Source: Metopolophium dirhodum (Eukaryota > Arthropoda > Insecta > Hemiptera > Aphididae). Taken from it: a stretch of DNA of 64,000 nucleotides. The notes below the pieces were generated by a model. The model was not told where the DNA came from, searched no databases, and was given only the letters and a program-made list of their open reading frames with translations. Of the stretch, positions 38,801-52,184 are shown piece by piece (position 1 is the stretch's first letter; each line of letters begins with the position of its first letter). Location: the NCBI RefSeq assembly GCF_019925205.1, contig NC_083564.1, positions 36,680,447 through 36,744,446 on the forward strand, read 5' to 3'. Made by a program: the position numbers and the translations under genes.

Positions 38801-41535
38801 GTTTGACACGAGACTACAAGAGTGACTTTTGTCAGGCCTACAACAGTTGAAAGATTTCCGCATCTATTCTGGGAATTGAAAAGAATGAGCCACGGTAGAA
38901 AAAAACGTGCGACTCGACACGGTTAAATAAAATCACGAAGATATAGTCTTCTATCCTCGCGTCAAACGTTGTTAGTATAATAACATATAATAATTATAAT
39001 GGCATCGTGTTATGCGATAATGTTTATAAATTGTATAACTAAACAAAAAATTGCCTTAATTATTATCGTGTACATATACCTCTACTTATTGCGAAATACC
39101 TTAAACATTATTAGAGTCAAATTTCGTTGTTTTCAGTTCTAGTTTTTTAGTACCTTGCCTATCAACCGATAATGCGCGACTATCATCATTCGTACAATGC
39201 TGGGCGACTGCTGCAATATACATACGGAGACGTACAGAATTAATAGTTTTATCTACACTCAGACGTAATTAATGATAATATTCAAACACGTAAATACACC
39301 ACAATTTTTTTTCGTTATATGATTCAACGTTCTATCCGCATGGACGTTTTATACATAATAATTTTGTTCACTAATCATTTATACAGACGGTTACAAAAAC
39401 AAGAAAAACTTATTTTGCTACCACCAACTGTTATCGAGTTCTAAAATACCCAATCGCGCTGGCTAACGTATAAAAATTCTGCAATGTAAGTCGTGGAATA
39501 CATGATTATAATAATATTATAATATCATAATGAGTATGTTCGTCGTATAAACACTATAAACGTCTAGCGGTCGACCGTTGCGATTTTTACGCGCAGGACT
39601 ACTTAATAAATTATAATAAAAAATATAATACAAATATTTTGTTATACGATATAATAAATAATATAATATATCGCTCATGATACGAGTGCGGTTTATATGT
39701 ATCATATGTTTAATGGCTACTAATATATATGTAAATTAGGAAAACAAACATCCACTGTAATATGCAGAGGAATGAATTTGGTACCTACTATTCGCTGCGA
39801 TATTCAAGGAGACGGTATTTTTTTTAACTGTATATAATATTATAGTAATAACATTATGTACATTCGTAATATAATAATCTACGGTATGGTTATATATATA
39901 TCGACTTAATTATTTATTCACAAATTAGCTGCAGGTTGACAACTCGTCTATCCGCAGTAATGCAGTATATTCGCGCGTTTTATGTGCTTGTGCCTGGTTA
40001 TTATACTATGTACTATATACAATATTACATTTTATCCGGGGAGTGGAATCAACCGGGTGTAGAAACGAGGACCAGGCAGTCATCAGAATTAAATAAGTAA
40101 AAAATAATTTTTCTATTTTGTTAGCGATATAAAAGCACAACGCGGAGAAAGAAAAATTGGTATTATCCCCGAACAACGATATTCGGCATAGGCATAAAAC
40201 ATTTTAGGAAACTGAACGTCAATCTCGTTTGCAGCACAAATTATTGAACCATATCATATGTTTTGTATTGTGTGTATATAATATAATATTTATAATACCT
40301 GTTGTGGCCATTGTGCATTTGGAACGTAATTTCAACGTAATTCGTAAATAATGTAAACCTGTGTGAAAGAGAATACCCAACGGCCAGAAGAGGATGGAAG
40401 AAAAAATACCGCGTAAATCGGGGTAAAATAAAAATTATTTTTATTTGTTTATGTTATTATATCAGTTTAAAGAACAATCTTCGTTATAAACAACGCACCT
40501 GCCAAATTTAGCACTTGCTGTCGACAGTGTAGAGATCGTTGAAAAACGTTTATTTCTATGTAATATGTTATAAATATACGCAAATCTTACACGCGCGGTA
40601 TTTATCACTATGGCGCGAATCGAAGCGAAATATTTAGATACCTATAATCATATTGTTTGCTTAGTGTGTAGAAAAGGTGAAGGTGGTGGAGCGGCAGACA
40701 CTGGTGTCAGTACTCATCGGACATACGCAGAGACATTACAATATGTATATTAGTCAATAATTGAATAATGTATATACGCAGGTAATCACGAGTTACAACT
40801 TACATTATTAAATACATTATCTTGAGTACCTACATATTTATATACAGATATTGTACGTAGTGACGTAGACACATTTTTCAGAACCGTTCGGGCGACAGAG
40901 ACCGCTCGGCCCGTCGAAAGTTGTGCAACACTTCTCTGCAGTGACGAAAATAATACAAAATAACATATTATATATATATATATGTATACTAGATACAAGC
41001 GCACACCACGGTGCACGTGTAACTCTATTCGTGTTATATGATAATATTATTATAATAACGGTGCAGGCGGCGTCGCACACAATGTAATAATATCTGCAAC
41101 TATATAGGTACATCGTACATATAAGGTCTGCGGGGCGTTTTCCAAAGCTTTTCGGACCTACCAGCGCCCGCGGCCGACGACCACGTAACACGTCTTTAGA
41201 ATATTTTCGAGAGAAATTCGTCAAAAAACGCGTATTGTTTTCATCGAAAACGACTATAATGATAACGTATTATAATACGTATATTATTGCATTGTGTTGT
41301 TATATTATTATTATATTAACAACATCATCGCCGTCGTCGTTAAAATATTAACACATTATTATCGTATTGCTGGCGGTGACATGGCGGGTAGGTTATGACG
41401 CGCGTAAATTTGGATTTTCAATATAATAATATATAACAATATGTTCTATATACAATATAGAAATACGTAACAATAATAATATTATACGGAAAATTGAGTC
41501 GAATATGTATAATGACCACGAAAAACAAAAACATG

Positions 41536-41977
41536 TTAAGGGGATTCGATACCGTGATTTTCTGTTTTTGTCTAACACACGCGCGACATAGTATTTTGAC
41601 GTGTTTTTTGCCAAACATTCCAATTGATCTATTAAAGCGATAAGAATTCTGAAAACAGATTTGAATTCGTCGTCAAGTCTACTTGAAATCGACTTTCCCA
41701 CATTTTTGATATTATCCCCCCAAATTCCAGAAAACGTCATATAAAAAAAGAGTATTTAAACATTTTTGTATTTCAATTTTTGGAGAATCTAAAATCAAAA
41801 AATCAAAATTGTGGGAAAATCGATTTCAAATAGATATGACGACGAATTCAAATCTGTTTTCAGAATTCTGTTCACTTCATTGGACCTAATTGATATGTTT
41901 GGCAAAGAATCCGTCTAAAATCCTATGTCGCCGTGTGTTAGACAAAAACAGAAAATCACGGTATGGAATCCCCTTAA
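41536..41977. mobile_element. TTAA-bounded foldback element (442 bp)
   Basis: Two arms of about 200 bp are inverted copies of each other over almost the whole element. The left arm reads GGGGATTCGATACCGTGATT and onward from 41540; the right arm ends in the matching reverse complement at 41973. Long blocks match perfectly, including TTTTCTGTTTTTGTCTAACA and TTCTGAAAACAGATTTGAAT. TTAA lies at both outer edges (41536-41539, 41974-41977), the target sequence of piggyBac-type transposases. There is no transposase. Transcribed from either strand it would fold into one long hairpin. Open frames listed by a translation of 41393-41740 are a by-product of this element. Confidence 0.85.
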
Positions 41978-42399
41978 TAATAATTGAACCATATTATGAT
42001 AAGTGCTAATTTAAAAAGGGCACAAAATTAGAAAAAAGTACTAATCCGAAATGTACGTTTGTTGCAGAATGTACTTCATCAGCCGACTTTCTGAATAGAC
42101 ATTTATAAATACGCATTTACATTTCACACGCGGTTCGATAGGTATATATTATATATGCGTTGTAGGTAAAACTAAAATATTATGTACCTACAAATGTTAT
42201 CCTGCAGACACGACGCATTGATGCAGCCGCAGCAGTCGCGAGCGGGCAAGAAAACCTTCGATCGCGTGCGATTAAACGATTGTACACCGGCAGATGATTA
42301 CGACCGGCAAAAGCATAAAATGTTATAGGAAAAAATACCGATAGCAAACTATGTGTACCTATATATACCTATATAAGATCTACGATTTTTTTTTCCTCG

Positions 42400-42815
42400 T
42401 CTCGCAAAAGTGGCACGTCGAAAGTCATCTCGTCCGTCTAAACACACATTCATACAGGCATATTATATATATACAGACGGATATAATTATTACGATATCG
42501 CCGCCGCGCGGGCTTACAATAATAATAATATTATTTTATTATGGTTTTTTTCCCTCATTTTTTTTTTCGCGCGGCCGCCGTCTCATCACGCAGTGTGTCA
42601 GTGGTGCAAACCGCGGGACGGCGTGCACTTTGCGCGGGCGACTCCTCTTCCTGCACAGTCGCATCCTCCCGCGTATACACAACGTAAATTACCGCAATTA
42701 CGCCTGCGCAGGAGCGCGCGAGTGTGTGTAGGGGGAAGTCAGACATCGCGCGGCCGTGGCTCACGATCTCCCCGACAATCGCCGCAGCGACCTGGAATCG
42801 GTATATTATTGTAAA
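42400..42815. promoter_or_regulatory. CpG-rich island with overlapping open frames
   Basis: GC-rich stretch open on both strands at once (plus 42351-42731 and 42410-42814; minus 42555-42953). The minus frame follows a decent acceptor, CCGATTCCAG, with an exon edge near 42796, and reads VAAAIVGEIVSHGRAMSDFP and on to a charged tail; the plus frame is Arg/Pro-rich. Simultaneous openness points to base composition and a regulatory or 5'-exon role rather than to a protein. Confidence 0.2.
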
Positions 42816-43082
42816 CAACAACCAGCACACTAACCTATAATATTGAGTGTGCATAGGTACCGCGAGCATAATGGGCGTACTACGATAATTATTATGCTGG
42901 CAGTGCTCTACTGTTCTATATAATATATACATAGGCATACACTTAATAACCACGCATAGGTCGAGAGGTACTTACTCCAATACAGGATGTTACGTCCCTG
43001 CTCATATCCTCCAAATTTGCTCACTAAAATAGGTTCCTAGGTACTGACTACTAGTACTACAACAGTACGGACAAATGGCGTT

Positions 43083-43550
43083 TTATAAAAAAAATAGTAT
43101 AAAGAACATTATGCCACGATTTAAAGCGATGATGTAGTTACGCGGAAAACTATACCAATAAAGAAACGAACCCTTGTTGTAAGGAGGACCTATTGTAATT
43201 ATGTAGGTATCGACTGTCGAGTACCTATTACGTAGAGCATGGAGCAGGCAACCGAATTTACCACCAGAAATACATGCGTCAACAGAAAACTTAGACTTCA
43301 TCCAACATCTAACCCATAATATTATTGCTTTATCATTTAACCCGGTATTTATAATTCGACGTGCTCGCGGTTTGTTAGGGCAACATTGCGACAAGACAAC
43401 AACTTCATTGCCACTACTAAAGACATCACGGTTTTTGAACATATCGGAAACGTGTCGGTCATTACAGAATACACAGTAATACAGTATAATAATATAACAT
43501 AATAATATTACACACAGTATAGCACATGTATAAAAATATATTGTTAACAA
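43083..43550 (-). CDS. Orphan open frame, unrecognised
   Basis: 155 stop-free codons, the longest frame outside the Shroom-like exons. It begins at TTG, so it is not a normal eukaryotic start; the first in-frame ATG starts MFKNRDVFSS about 37 codons in. The middle is mixed and not low-complexity (EVVVLSQCCPNKPRARR; LNDKAIILWVRCWMKSKF; CISGGKFGCLLHALRNRY), while both ends drift into hydrophobic, AT-driven residues. No domain recognised and no clear splice borders. It could be an exon, a transposon fragment or chance. Confidence 0.2.
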   Translation of the reverse strand: MLTIYFYTCAILCVILLCYIIILYYCVFCNDRHVSDMFKNRDVFSSGNEVVVLSQCCPNKPRARRIINTGLNDKAIILWVRCWMKSKFSVDACISGGKFGCLLHALRNRYSTVDTYIITIGPPYNKGSFLYWYSFPRNYIIALNRGIMFFILFFL

Positions 43551-46500
43551 AATTATAAAAATTATACGACTGCGTTCAGTTGCAACGACCGCTCTCTAAA
43601 ATGTGTTGATGCGTTTTACGGTCGCGAACGAAAAACAAACGCCAGCGGGAATCGAAAGACGGGCGAGGGAGAGCACCATGGATGAAAATATGTGTGAACC
43701 GCGAGCGAGCGTATGCCCCGTGACCGATAAAAGTCCAAAAAACGGCGCCGCCAATCGCCGAATTTAAAAATCGTGATATTATATTATATGGTTACAACAC
43801 GCGTGCCGGCCTTATATCTATATATAATATATACTATATCGAATATTTTAGTAACCGGGGTTCTTGTTTAATATCTGGTATTAATATCATGTATAATATA
43901 TTGGATATAATTATGATAGTATTTATAACCGCGGCCGCGTTGGGTTGTTATGACCGTGCGCACAGCTGGTCGTGTAAGCGGGCGGCGGATGAAGCCTCGA
44001 CAGATATATTCTTCGATACGATAAATCACGCGCTCGTCATTTGAACGGTCGTTAAGAAAAATCATACGTTATGCTTTCCCCGATAAGGAGTTGGGGTAAA
44101 CAGTTCGGGTCGGGTGCGACAAATCTGCACTGTATATATGTTATCAATATTAATCATCATATTAGGGCTCTTGATCTTGTAGCAAAAAGGATCATTAAAA
44201 AATCATTTATTATTAGATATTATGTACCAAAAATGAAAAAAACATTTTTTTTGTAATTGCACTTGCTATAAAACCTTAGCTATAGTGTTATCATTAATTT
44301 ACAGTTGTTATCAGTCAAATTCAAATATACTTGACTTTGAGATCGCCAACGGATTATCGATCAATAAAAATGTTAACATAAAAATTTAATTTCATAGGTT
44401 TTCATAATTTTTGAAATTTTTTTAGTACAGGTTTCTATTAGTAAATCAAAATTGGATAGCGCCATATCAGTTAAAACAATCAAAAATAAAGGTTAACATA
44501 TTTTAAGTATTACAACATTTTAGAAATTCCGGTAGTCACCTATAGGTGTATTTCAAATTACATGAAATTCTATTTTTAAAAAACTCAAAAAGTGACCGAA
44601 TTAACGAGAGTGATTACCTTGTATAATATTATATATGGTACCTATACAATATATTATAATTATATACAATAAACATATTCGCGACTGCAGAAGCGAACAT
44701 GCAGTTTTCATATGTTGTATAAATAATGACGATACTACGTCGATCGTAGACGTAAAAATAATGACAATACTTTTTTCCCGTTCACACTAAATTATACTAC
44801 TATAATATTATCACAGTCGTTATCGTCGAAAATTAACTAAATTAACTCTATACAACTATATACATAAATACATAATATTTAAGTTACTTACACATAAGTA
44901 TAATATTATGTGTGTTGTATGTGCGACACACACGGTAGTGATTTATACTTAATACGCACTTGCGACTATATATAATATATATATTACACCTTTACGTTCA
45001 TTGCACATAATATGAGTAAACTCGCGCCGGTGATTTTATTACACGCGAAGTATTCGTTAATGACCATCTAGCGAACAATGGAAACAACAGTTATTATGTC
45101 ATCCAGCCGCCACGGTAACGGATCGTTTATAGGATGTATACAATATTATTAAAATATAATATAATTTATATATACCTACGAGTAGTACCTATATAATAAA
45201 TACGTAGGTATACATTACGGTATAATTTACTATTATTTATTATATCGTATATATTATATACGTGTTGTAGAACGTCGCGCCCACGCGTCGCGTCGTACGC
45301 ATTTTCGTGATTTTTTTTTTTAAAAGTCACTGTATACACTTATTGCGTATAGGTACCTATAATATATTATGAGGCGTAAGGTCGGATACTCTCAGGTATA
45401 AATATATAGGCTTAGGCGACTCCTCGTCTCGAATTCGCGGACTTGGCCGTAAACCAGCTGTTGTATATAATAATGTTAGGCTTAGGTAATAACTAATAGC
45501 CAATAGGTCAGGTAACCTCTGCAGTAATATGCGCGACATCAGCAAATTTCTCATGATATCCAACTAATTCTCAAATCTAGGTCAACTGCCACCCGTCGGG
45601 TTTAAGAGATAGAGCTGGACAATTACCACCAACCTGTAAATGCGGACAATTCTCACACAGAACATTATATTAAATTATTATGATGAGGCTTTACATTAAA
45701 CTTTTTTTTAAATTATAGAAAGATAAACATTTATGAGGAATATTGTAGGTATTAGTAAATTAATTTAAATATTGAACGTCTCAATATTATGTTGATTACG
45801 ACCAAAATTGTCCATTTATTTATCCGAAAAAACAATGGTAATTATAGTTGTTGAATAATATACTTACAACATTTTTAACGTCAAATGTTGATGCGCAAAC
45901 GTCCAAATGTATTTACTAGTTAGTAGAATCTAAATAAGGCAAGACGAGCAATCCAAACTTGTCTTCAAAATCAATATTGCGTAGTCGGATCGACAGAAGT
46001 GCGTTGTACTGAAAATCGGGGTATTAGGCATAAAAAACAGTCAGTTTTGAATCCCTTAAAGTTTTTTTTTCAAAACTTCCTACTACATGGTGGCGAGTTC
46101 TGTACAACCGGGTGGCAATCTACCGAACACGCTAATTCTCTCGTTAGGTATTCGCTGGCATTTATTTTTGCCGGTTTATATAGTCACAAGTTTATCAGAA
46201 CACGGTAAGTAATGTTATTAATTATTATTATAATATTATAATACGTTCGATGTGACCTCCGCGCGTTTCGTTGCAATCATAATAAATACGCGTGTACGTG
46301 TTGTGATATTATTGCGACTGGACGGTTTTTGTTTCTTGACTTTTTCGCACAAATATACACGCGTTCAAAATACAAAACAACCGCGCGGCATATGCACCTA
46401 AATACGGTAGACATCACGCAATATTGTATATTTTATGGCTAAGGATATAAATGGAAACCGCACGTTTATAATTGCGACGAACGTGCGAAAAATGACGTTT

Positions 46501-48170
46501 ACTTAATAAAGTTTATAATATATAATATTATAATAATAATCGCAAACAAAATAAGTTTCACAAGCCGTAAGAGGGAACAATTTTTCTTCACTCAGTCATA
46601 TTGAAATAGCGTCTTATTGAATTTCGCATGACGTAGGTATACAACGAACGTTGCAGAGCGGTTTGGCGACGATGATACTTTAAGTATATTATATAATAAT
46701 ATGTAACCGATTAGTATTACGTCGTCGTTCGTCGATGATTTCGACGAGGAAGACGATGTTATAAACTGCACAAAAAAGTCGAGTCTGTGGAAGTTTTGAA
46801 AAAATGTCGTTTTTTGTAAGATTTATAATACCTAATATTATACATACCTACGTCTGGAATTATACATTATATTATAAATTGTATACAGTAAGAGCGTCTC
46901 GCTGAGCACGGAAAGAAAAAGTAAAAACAACAACGAAATCACGTAGTATAGTATATTAGGTCGATGGTTGTGTACGTTTTCCGTGTAGTACATATTAAAC
47001 AGCTGATATAACATATTATATAGATCCTTTTCGGGCGGCGGCTCCGGAATGAGTGGGCGAATAACCTATCCAACTGAACCGACTCGCTTAACGGTCGTTG
47101 CATAAATCCGACAGATCGAAAAACGAGATGCGCGCGCACTGAACGGGGAATAAGTCACGAATCCTCCTCTCCGATACACACGCATATTATATATTATATA
47201 TTATACCTTCTAAACAATAATAATAATAATGATAAATAACGACAACGGTACGATTATGATATTATTATTATTATTATATCGTCATAACTCGACTAATTGG
47301 GTCGAAATGCTTTTTTCACTGGCTTTCGCGTCACGACAACATATATCGCGCACGTGGGGAGAACGATAGGTAATACATTTTACGCATTGCACAACTGGGT
47401 TTGATATATAGTATGTATATTGTCTATATAATTGTAATATTATTATAATATGTTGCTCTTGTCGGTTGTCGGGACGTACACACTCACCGCTCGCGTTTAG
47501 ATACGAAAACCTGGCCGAAACGAAGTACTGTATGTTTGTATAATAATTATACTATGTACGCCGCAGAGAGAATCGTCGAAACGATTCAGTCGAATATAGC
47601 TCTAAAAGATTCGATTAATTAAGTTTTAAGAAAAAAAATCTAATTCGTCAGCCGCAGTTCTCGGAATAGGAGAAGAGGTGTGAATATTTTTGAGACCTTT
47701 TAAAAATGTGAATGTCTTGGACCACAGGTCACTGAAAAATAATACATTTTTAAATTATTATTTTTGATGCCGGATTAAACGAGGTATTCATCTATTTTTA
47801 TTTTATTCCTGATTTCGTCTTTACTTTCTCTGTATATACAGAAATATATTATAAATAAGGTGATGTCCCCTAATACTTCCTGAATTCCTGAAAGAAAACC
47901 CTCCACAAATATTAATTGGAGATCCCGGCAGGCTTAGATTTTATTATAGAGATTATTACCGTATAAAAGACTGTATTGAAATAAATAAAATGATTGGTAT
48001 ATAACATTATGTCGACAGTTAAAGACTTTATGTGCAGTACATATACATAAACCTACAATCTAAACTAACAGAACGACACACGCTGCATCTACAGCAGTGT
48101 TCGAGAAACCAGCTATTGGTCAGCAAGTACCGATTTCGTTTGAAAAAAAAACGTACCCATTACACGTAGT

Positions 48171-48189
48171 ACCTACCTACCTACCTACA
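48171..48189. repeat. (ACCT)n tandem repeat
   Basis: ACCTACCTACCTACCTACA, the complement of the GGTA arrays elsewhere in the window. Confidence 0.85.
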
Positions 48190-50488
48190 TATTATTATTA
48201 TTGCTATTATTATTATCATTACTTTTACAACATCGTGCAATAAATACGCACGGGTTGTGGTGGACGGTGGTACTCCGAACAAAAACATTTATCGGTTCAA
48301 AAGCAAATAGTGAAATCCGTTCAAGTAGGTACGAACAACGCGTATTTGTTCACTCGATCCGTCATAATATACAACACGCAGTAAAACGTAGAAAAAAAAT
48401 TTACGAGCGTAGAACGCGCTTACCGCAGTAGTCATTTATAACACAATAACACACATGAATAGGTACATAATATTAATATGGTTTAAGTACACAATGACGC
48501 GTAATATTACAACTGATAACTGCGTTTTCGTCCATATGCGCTGAATTAACATATAATGTATACCTATAGGTATTTAATAATACATAATGCACGTAACGCG
48601 AGATATACATATTATAATGTCTACTGTTTGTGTTATATATCTACGAGATTTTGCCAAGAACTTCCCGGAACTTGGTTCGTTTTGCATCGACTCTCGAGGA
48701 TGGAAAAAAAATGCATAAAACGCCGACCCCCGCATAATATCCGTACACAATATAATGAACGGGGCATTTTACATTTTATGAATGTACCGTAAACATTCAA
48801 TCCTACGCGCGGTTGTGAGCTCTATAGGAGAAAAAAAACCATGAGCTGGCGAGAAAATAACATAATATTATAATAATATAGTGCGCGACGCGACGACATA
48901 GCTGTCTGACGGACTCGAGAGGATTTTAATATTAAAATTTTAAAATATGCTCATAACTTGCTTCAACATTAGGAGGACGGCACACCCGCGTCACGCGTTG
49001 TCTTCGTCTTCGACGTGCAACACGGCAAATTTGCGTTTAGCAGAACGAACGTTCAATGCGTATATCAACAAAACAACCTACGTGGGGCCCGGGATAATAT
49101 TCGTATACCTTTAAATTTGATAATTGGTCGATATTCACTATGATATTAAAAAAAAATAACAGGTTAAAACGAATTCTTCTGGACGTAAAATTGGCGTATA
49201 TTAAAGGTAAAAGACGGAGACAACACGCCATGCAGACACGACGTCCTCACCGATACACCGGCGATGTGTCATAAACGAGACATGCCGGTCTTATGCTGTA
49301 GAGAGGAACGCGCGTGCGCAATAACGAGTTTAGGTATAGTACAACACGTTCGTTTATTATAATTATTTATAAAATAGATATTGTTAATCGTTATTGCGAT
49401 TTTCCGCAGTGATTAGATTTCGCTCTTGGACCGATCCGTTGTGATAATATTATTATACCATCGCAATGATATTGTATTACAATTTATATACAGAAGCTAT
49501 CGTGCACGATTTTACGGTCAAACGATTCCGAACGTACGGAATATAATTCGATTAAATCACATGCACCTGCACCCGACACACTGTTATAATTATTATTATT
49601 ATTGTCAACGTGTGTGCGTTTTCTGTCGAGAAATTTTTTTACGACGGCTATGATACAACAATATTATGAGTCACACTTGTGATATGCGCTGCTCTATAGG
49701 CCTGACGTTGATATAGTTATATACTTATATTATGGCGGTCGATCGACTTCTCGAAACATCAAAGTGGAAACAATCGTATATATAATTATATAAGTAACCG
49801 CGTCACAATAATATATGTCATTTAATCGAAATCGGTAAGTATCCAATTCGAGTACGATGGAATACCATTGAAAACACGTGCGACGAATAGGAATTCATCG
49901 ACTCCGCAATCCGTCGCGGTATATAACTAGCGGCAAGACGTATACTCGACAAATATAATATGGTCTACCTATATTTAATATAGTGAATCACATAACACCG
50001 TAACGATATTATAATATTATTATAAGTACATTATTAGAGTGAGTAGAGAACATGAAAAACCTTACGTTTTAATATACATACCTATAGGCTACCATCTCTA
50101 TGCTATATAATAAAATATTCTTGAGAATTAATTAATAACGTAGAAGACGTGGAGCGGACGGCCACGAAGGGTCGTGAGACAGGCGACTGCGGGTGGTGGG
50201 AAAAAAATGAAAAAAAAACTGTAATAACGAAATCGGCCCCCGGAGGTACGCCTACCCGCGCGTACGCAGAGTAACGAATAAGTGAGTCCGGCGATTAAAA
50301 TATCGTCGTTATAATATTAATATCCTGATACATATATAATATTATAGTATATTATACCAGCCGCGGGAGCTCGTCGGTCGGTCGGTCGTCCGTGCGCGAA
50401 ATGCCGCGGAGAAGACCGGTCACGAGCGTCGCCGTAATAATATTAAATATCGCGCAACAGATAACTGCTGTGCTGTATCATAATAAAC

Positions 50489-50507
50489 GGTAGGTAGGTA
50501 GGTAGGT
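50489..50507. repeat. (GGTA)n tandem repeat
   Basis: Four to five perfect GGTA units. Confidence 0.85.
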
Positions 50508-52159
50508 ACTACACCACACACAATATTATGCGGACGCTACCACCGACGAAACGGGATCGTCACGATATATTTAAATTTATAATATTATTTAAGTTTCGCG
50601 CGCCGCGGAATGGTCGAGGTTCGATTTTAAGATTTTTTTTCATTCACATTTGCGTATAATTTACGCGTACGACGACGACGTTAAGTGGTTAGACGCGCGA
50701 TTTTTCTCAAACCGTAACTTCTATTTCGAAACATTAGCCAATAACGTGATCTCGCGATAACATAATACGGTAAAGGTATATTATAATATAAGATATTATA
50801 ATATTTTATTATGCGCTGCACGTGCGGCGACCGTACATGTTTTCAAGGGATTCAAATGTTGTACCATATAATACACCACGCTTTGCTCACGATGATTGTT
50901 AATAGTAACAATTTAATATTATACGCTTAAATATGAATAAATATGATTAAAAATAAAATAGCCCGCCAGCGTATACGGTAGACCCCGACCACTGTATCGA
51001 ATGTCTCTCCTCCTTAGAGGTCCCTCGGGTGTCAGATACTAATATTATTATCAGCTCGTTTCGATCGGATGATAAATATTATATTGCGTGTGCATCGAAC
51101 GCTGCATATTATGAAATATGGATCGTATAAGCAAATAGATAAACGCGTGCACCTGTCGCAGAGATTTTTTTAATACTATATTAATCTAAATATATTATAC
51201 CATCTAAAAGTATATAACTTTGGCAGCACGAGATAAAACGGAAAGTGTTTGGTATACTCGTCGACCCGTACGTCGGAACAGTGATTCACGCGCGTGCCGA
51301 GGCCGACAGACGAGCAGAATTTTTAATTCAAGTCCATTCCCCGACGCGATGTCCGCCTGCACGCGCTAATAATAATAATAAAAATATATAGACTATTTAC
51401 ACCTAAATACCTGATAAACGATACTCGACCCGGGGTGGAGATCTCATGTAACTTGTACTTGTACCAACCAAATAAGTGGAAATGTCGAGAGCAAAGAACT
51501 ACCCCCGTGAGGCTTTTAAAAAATAATATACATTTTAACCGATCACAAAACGTTCTACACCGTAACGGCCGAATACGTTCCGGAACGTTACGCCCCCGAC
51601 CGGCTAATGACGGACGCGAGTAGGGGTGCGCGCGAGAGCGAAACCGCGTGCGGATAAAATGATAAATATCACATTATGACGCGCGTAATGATATTATAAT
51701 AATGTGCACGCGCTACACGGTGCTCGTAGGTATAGCCGGGCAGCAATTAGCGAGATAACATTTTCAGAACACCGCAAAACGAAACGAATTATTATATTAA
51801 ACGCGTGTACTTTTAGCTCCCATATTATATTATAAATGCATAATAATATAAAGTATAATGCGTAAGTATACGTGGGTACGTCCGTCCGCAGATTTTCACT
51901 TTCTTTTTTTTTTCCTACACGCGATAACAATATATAAATGTCACGGGTCCGTCCGTTGCCACTCACCGGGCCGAGAAGAGCAGTAGAAATAATAATAATT
52001 AACTGTGCGCGGCTATCGAGATGGGAGCACTGACGATCGCTTTCTATCTGTTTGCATGTAAAATAATGTATAATAATAATAACGTGCAAAGTGTGCAAAA
52101 ACACTCAACGGGCGGACGTTGGTGTATAATAATAATATGTAATGCGCGCACTGTCGCCA

Positions 52160-52184
52160 TCGTCGTCGTCGTCGTCGTCGTCGC
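52160..52184. repeat. (CGT)8 trinucleotide repeat
   Basis: Eight perfect CGT units; no coding frame supports it as an exon. Confidence 0.9.

Larger units (their letters stand above)
27662..41535. other. Long non-coding interval, probable 5' introns
   Basis: At least one coding exon of the Shroom-like gene must lie upstream of 27661, but none can be proved. CpG-rich patches at 28040-28480, 31240-31480, 35740-36640 and 37200-38280 are candidates for 5' exons or enhancers. 28500-29060 is conspicuously CpG-poor and AT-rich. Apart from the hAT MITE the interval holds chance frames and microsatellites. Confidence 0.5.

Noticed and set aside
41393..41740. 115-codon minus-strand frame
   Set aside because: It lies mostly in one arm of the foldback element and shows no protein similarity.
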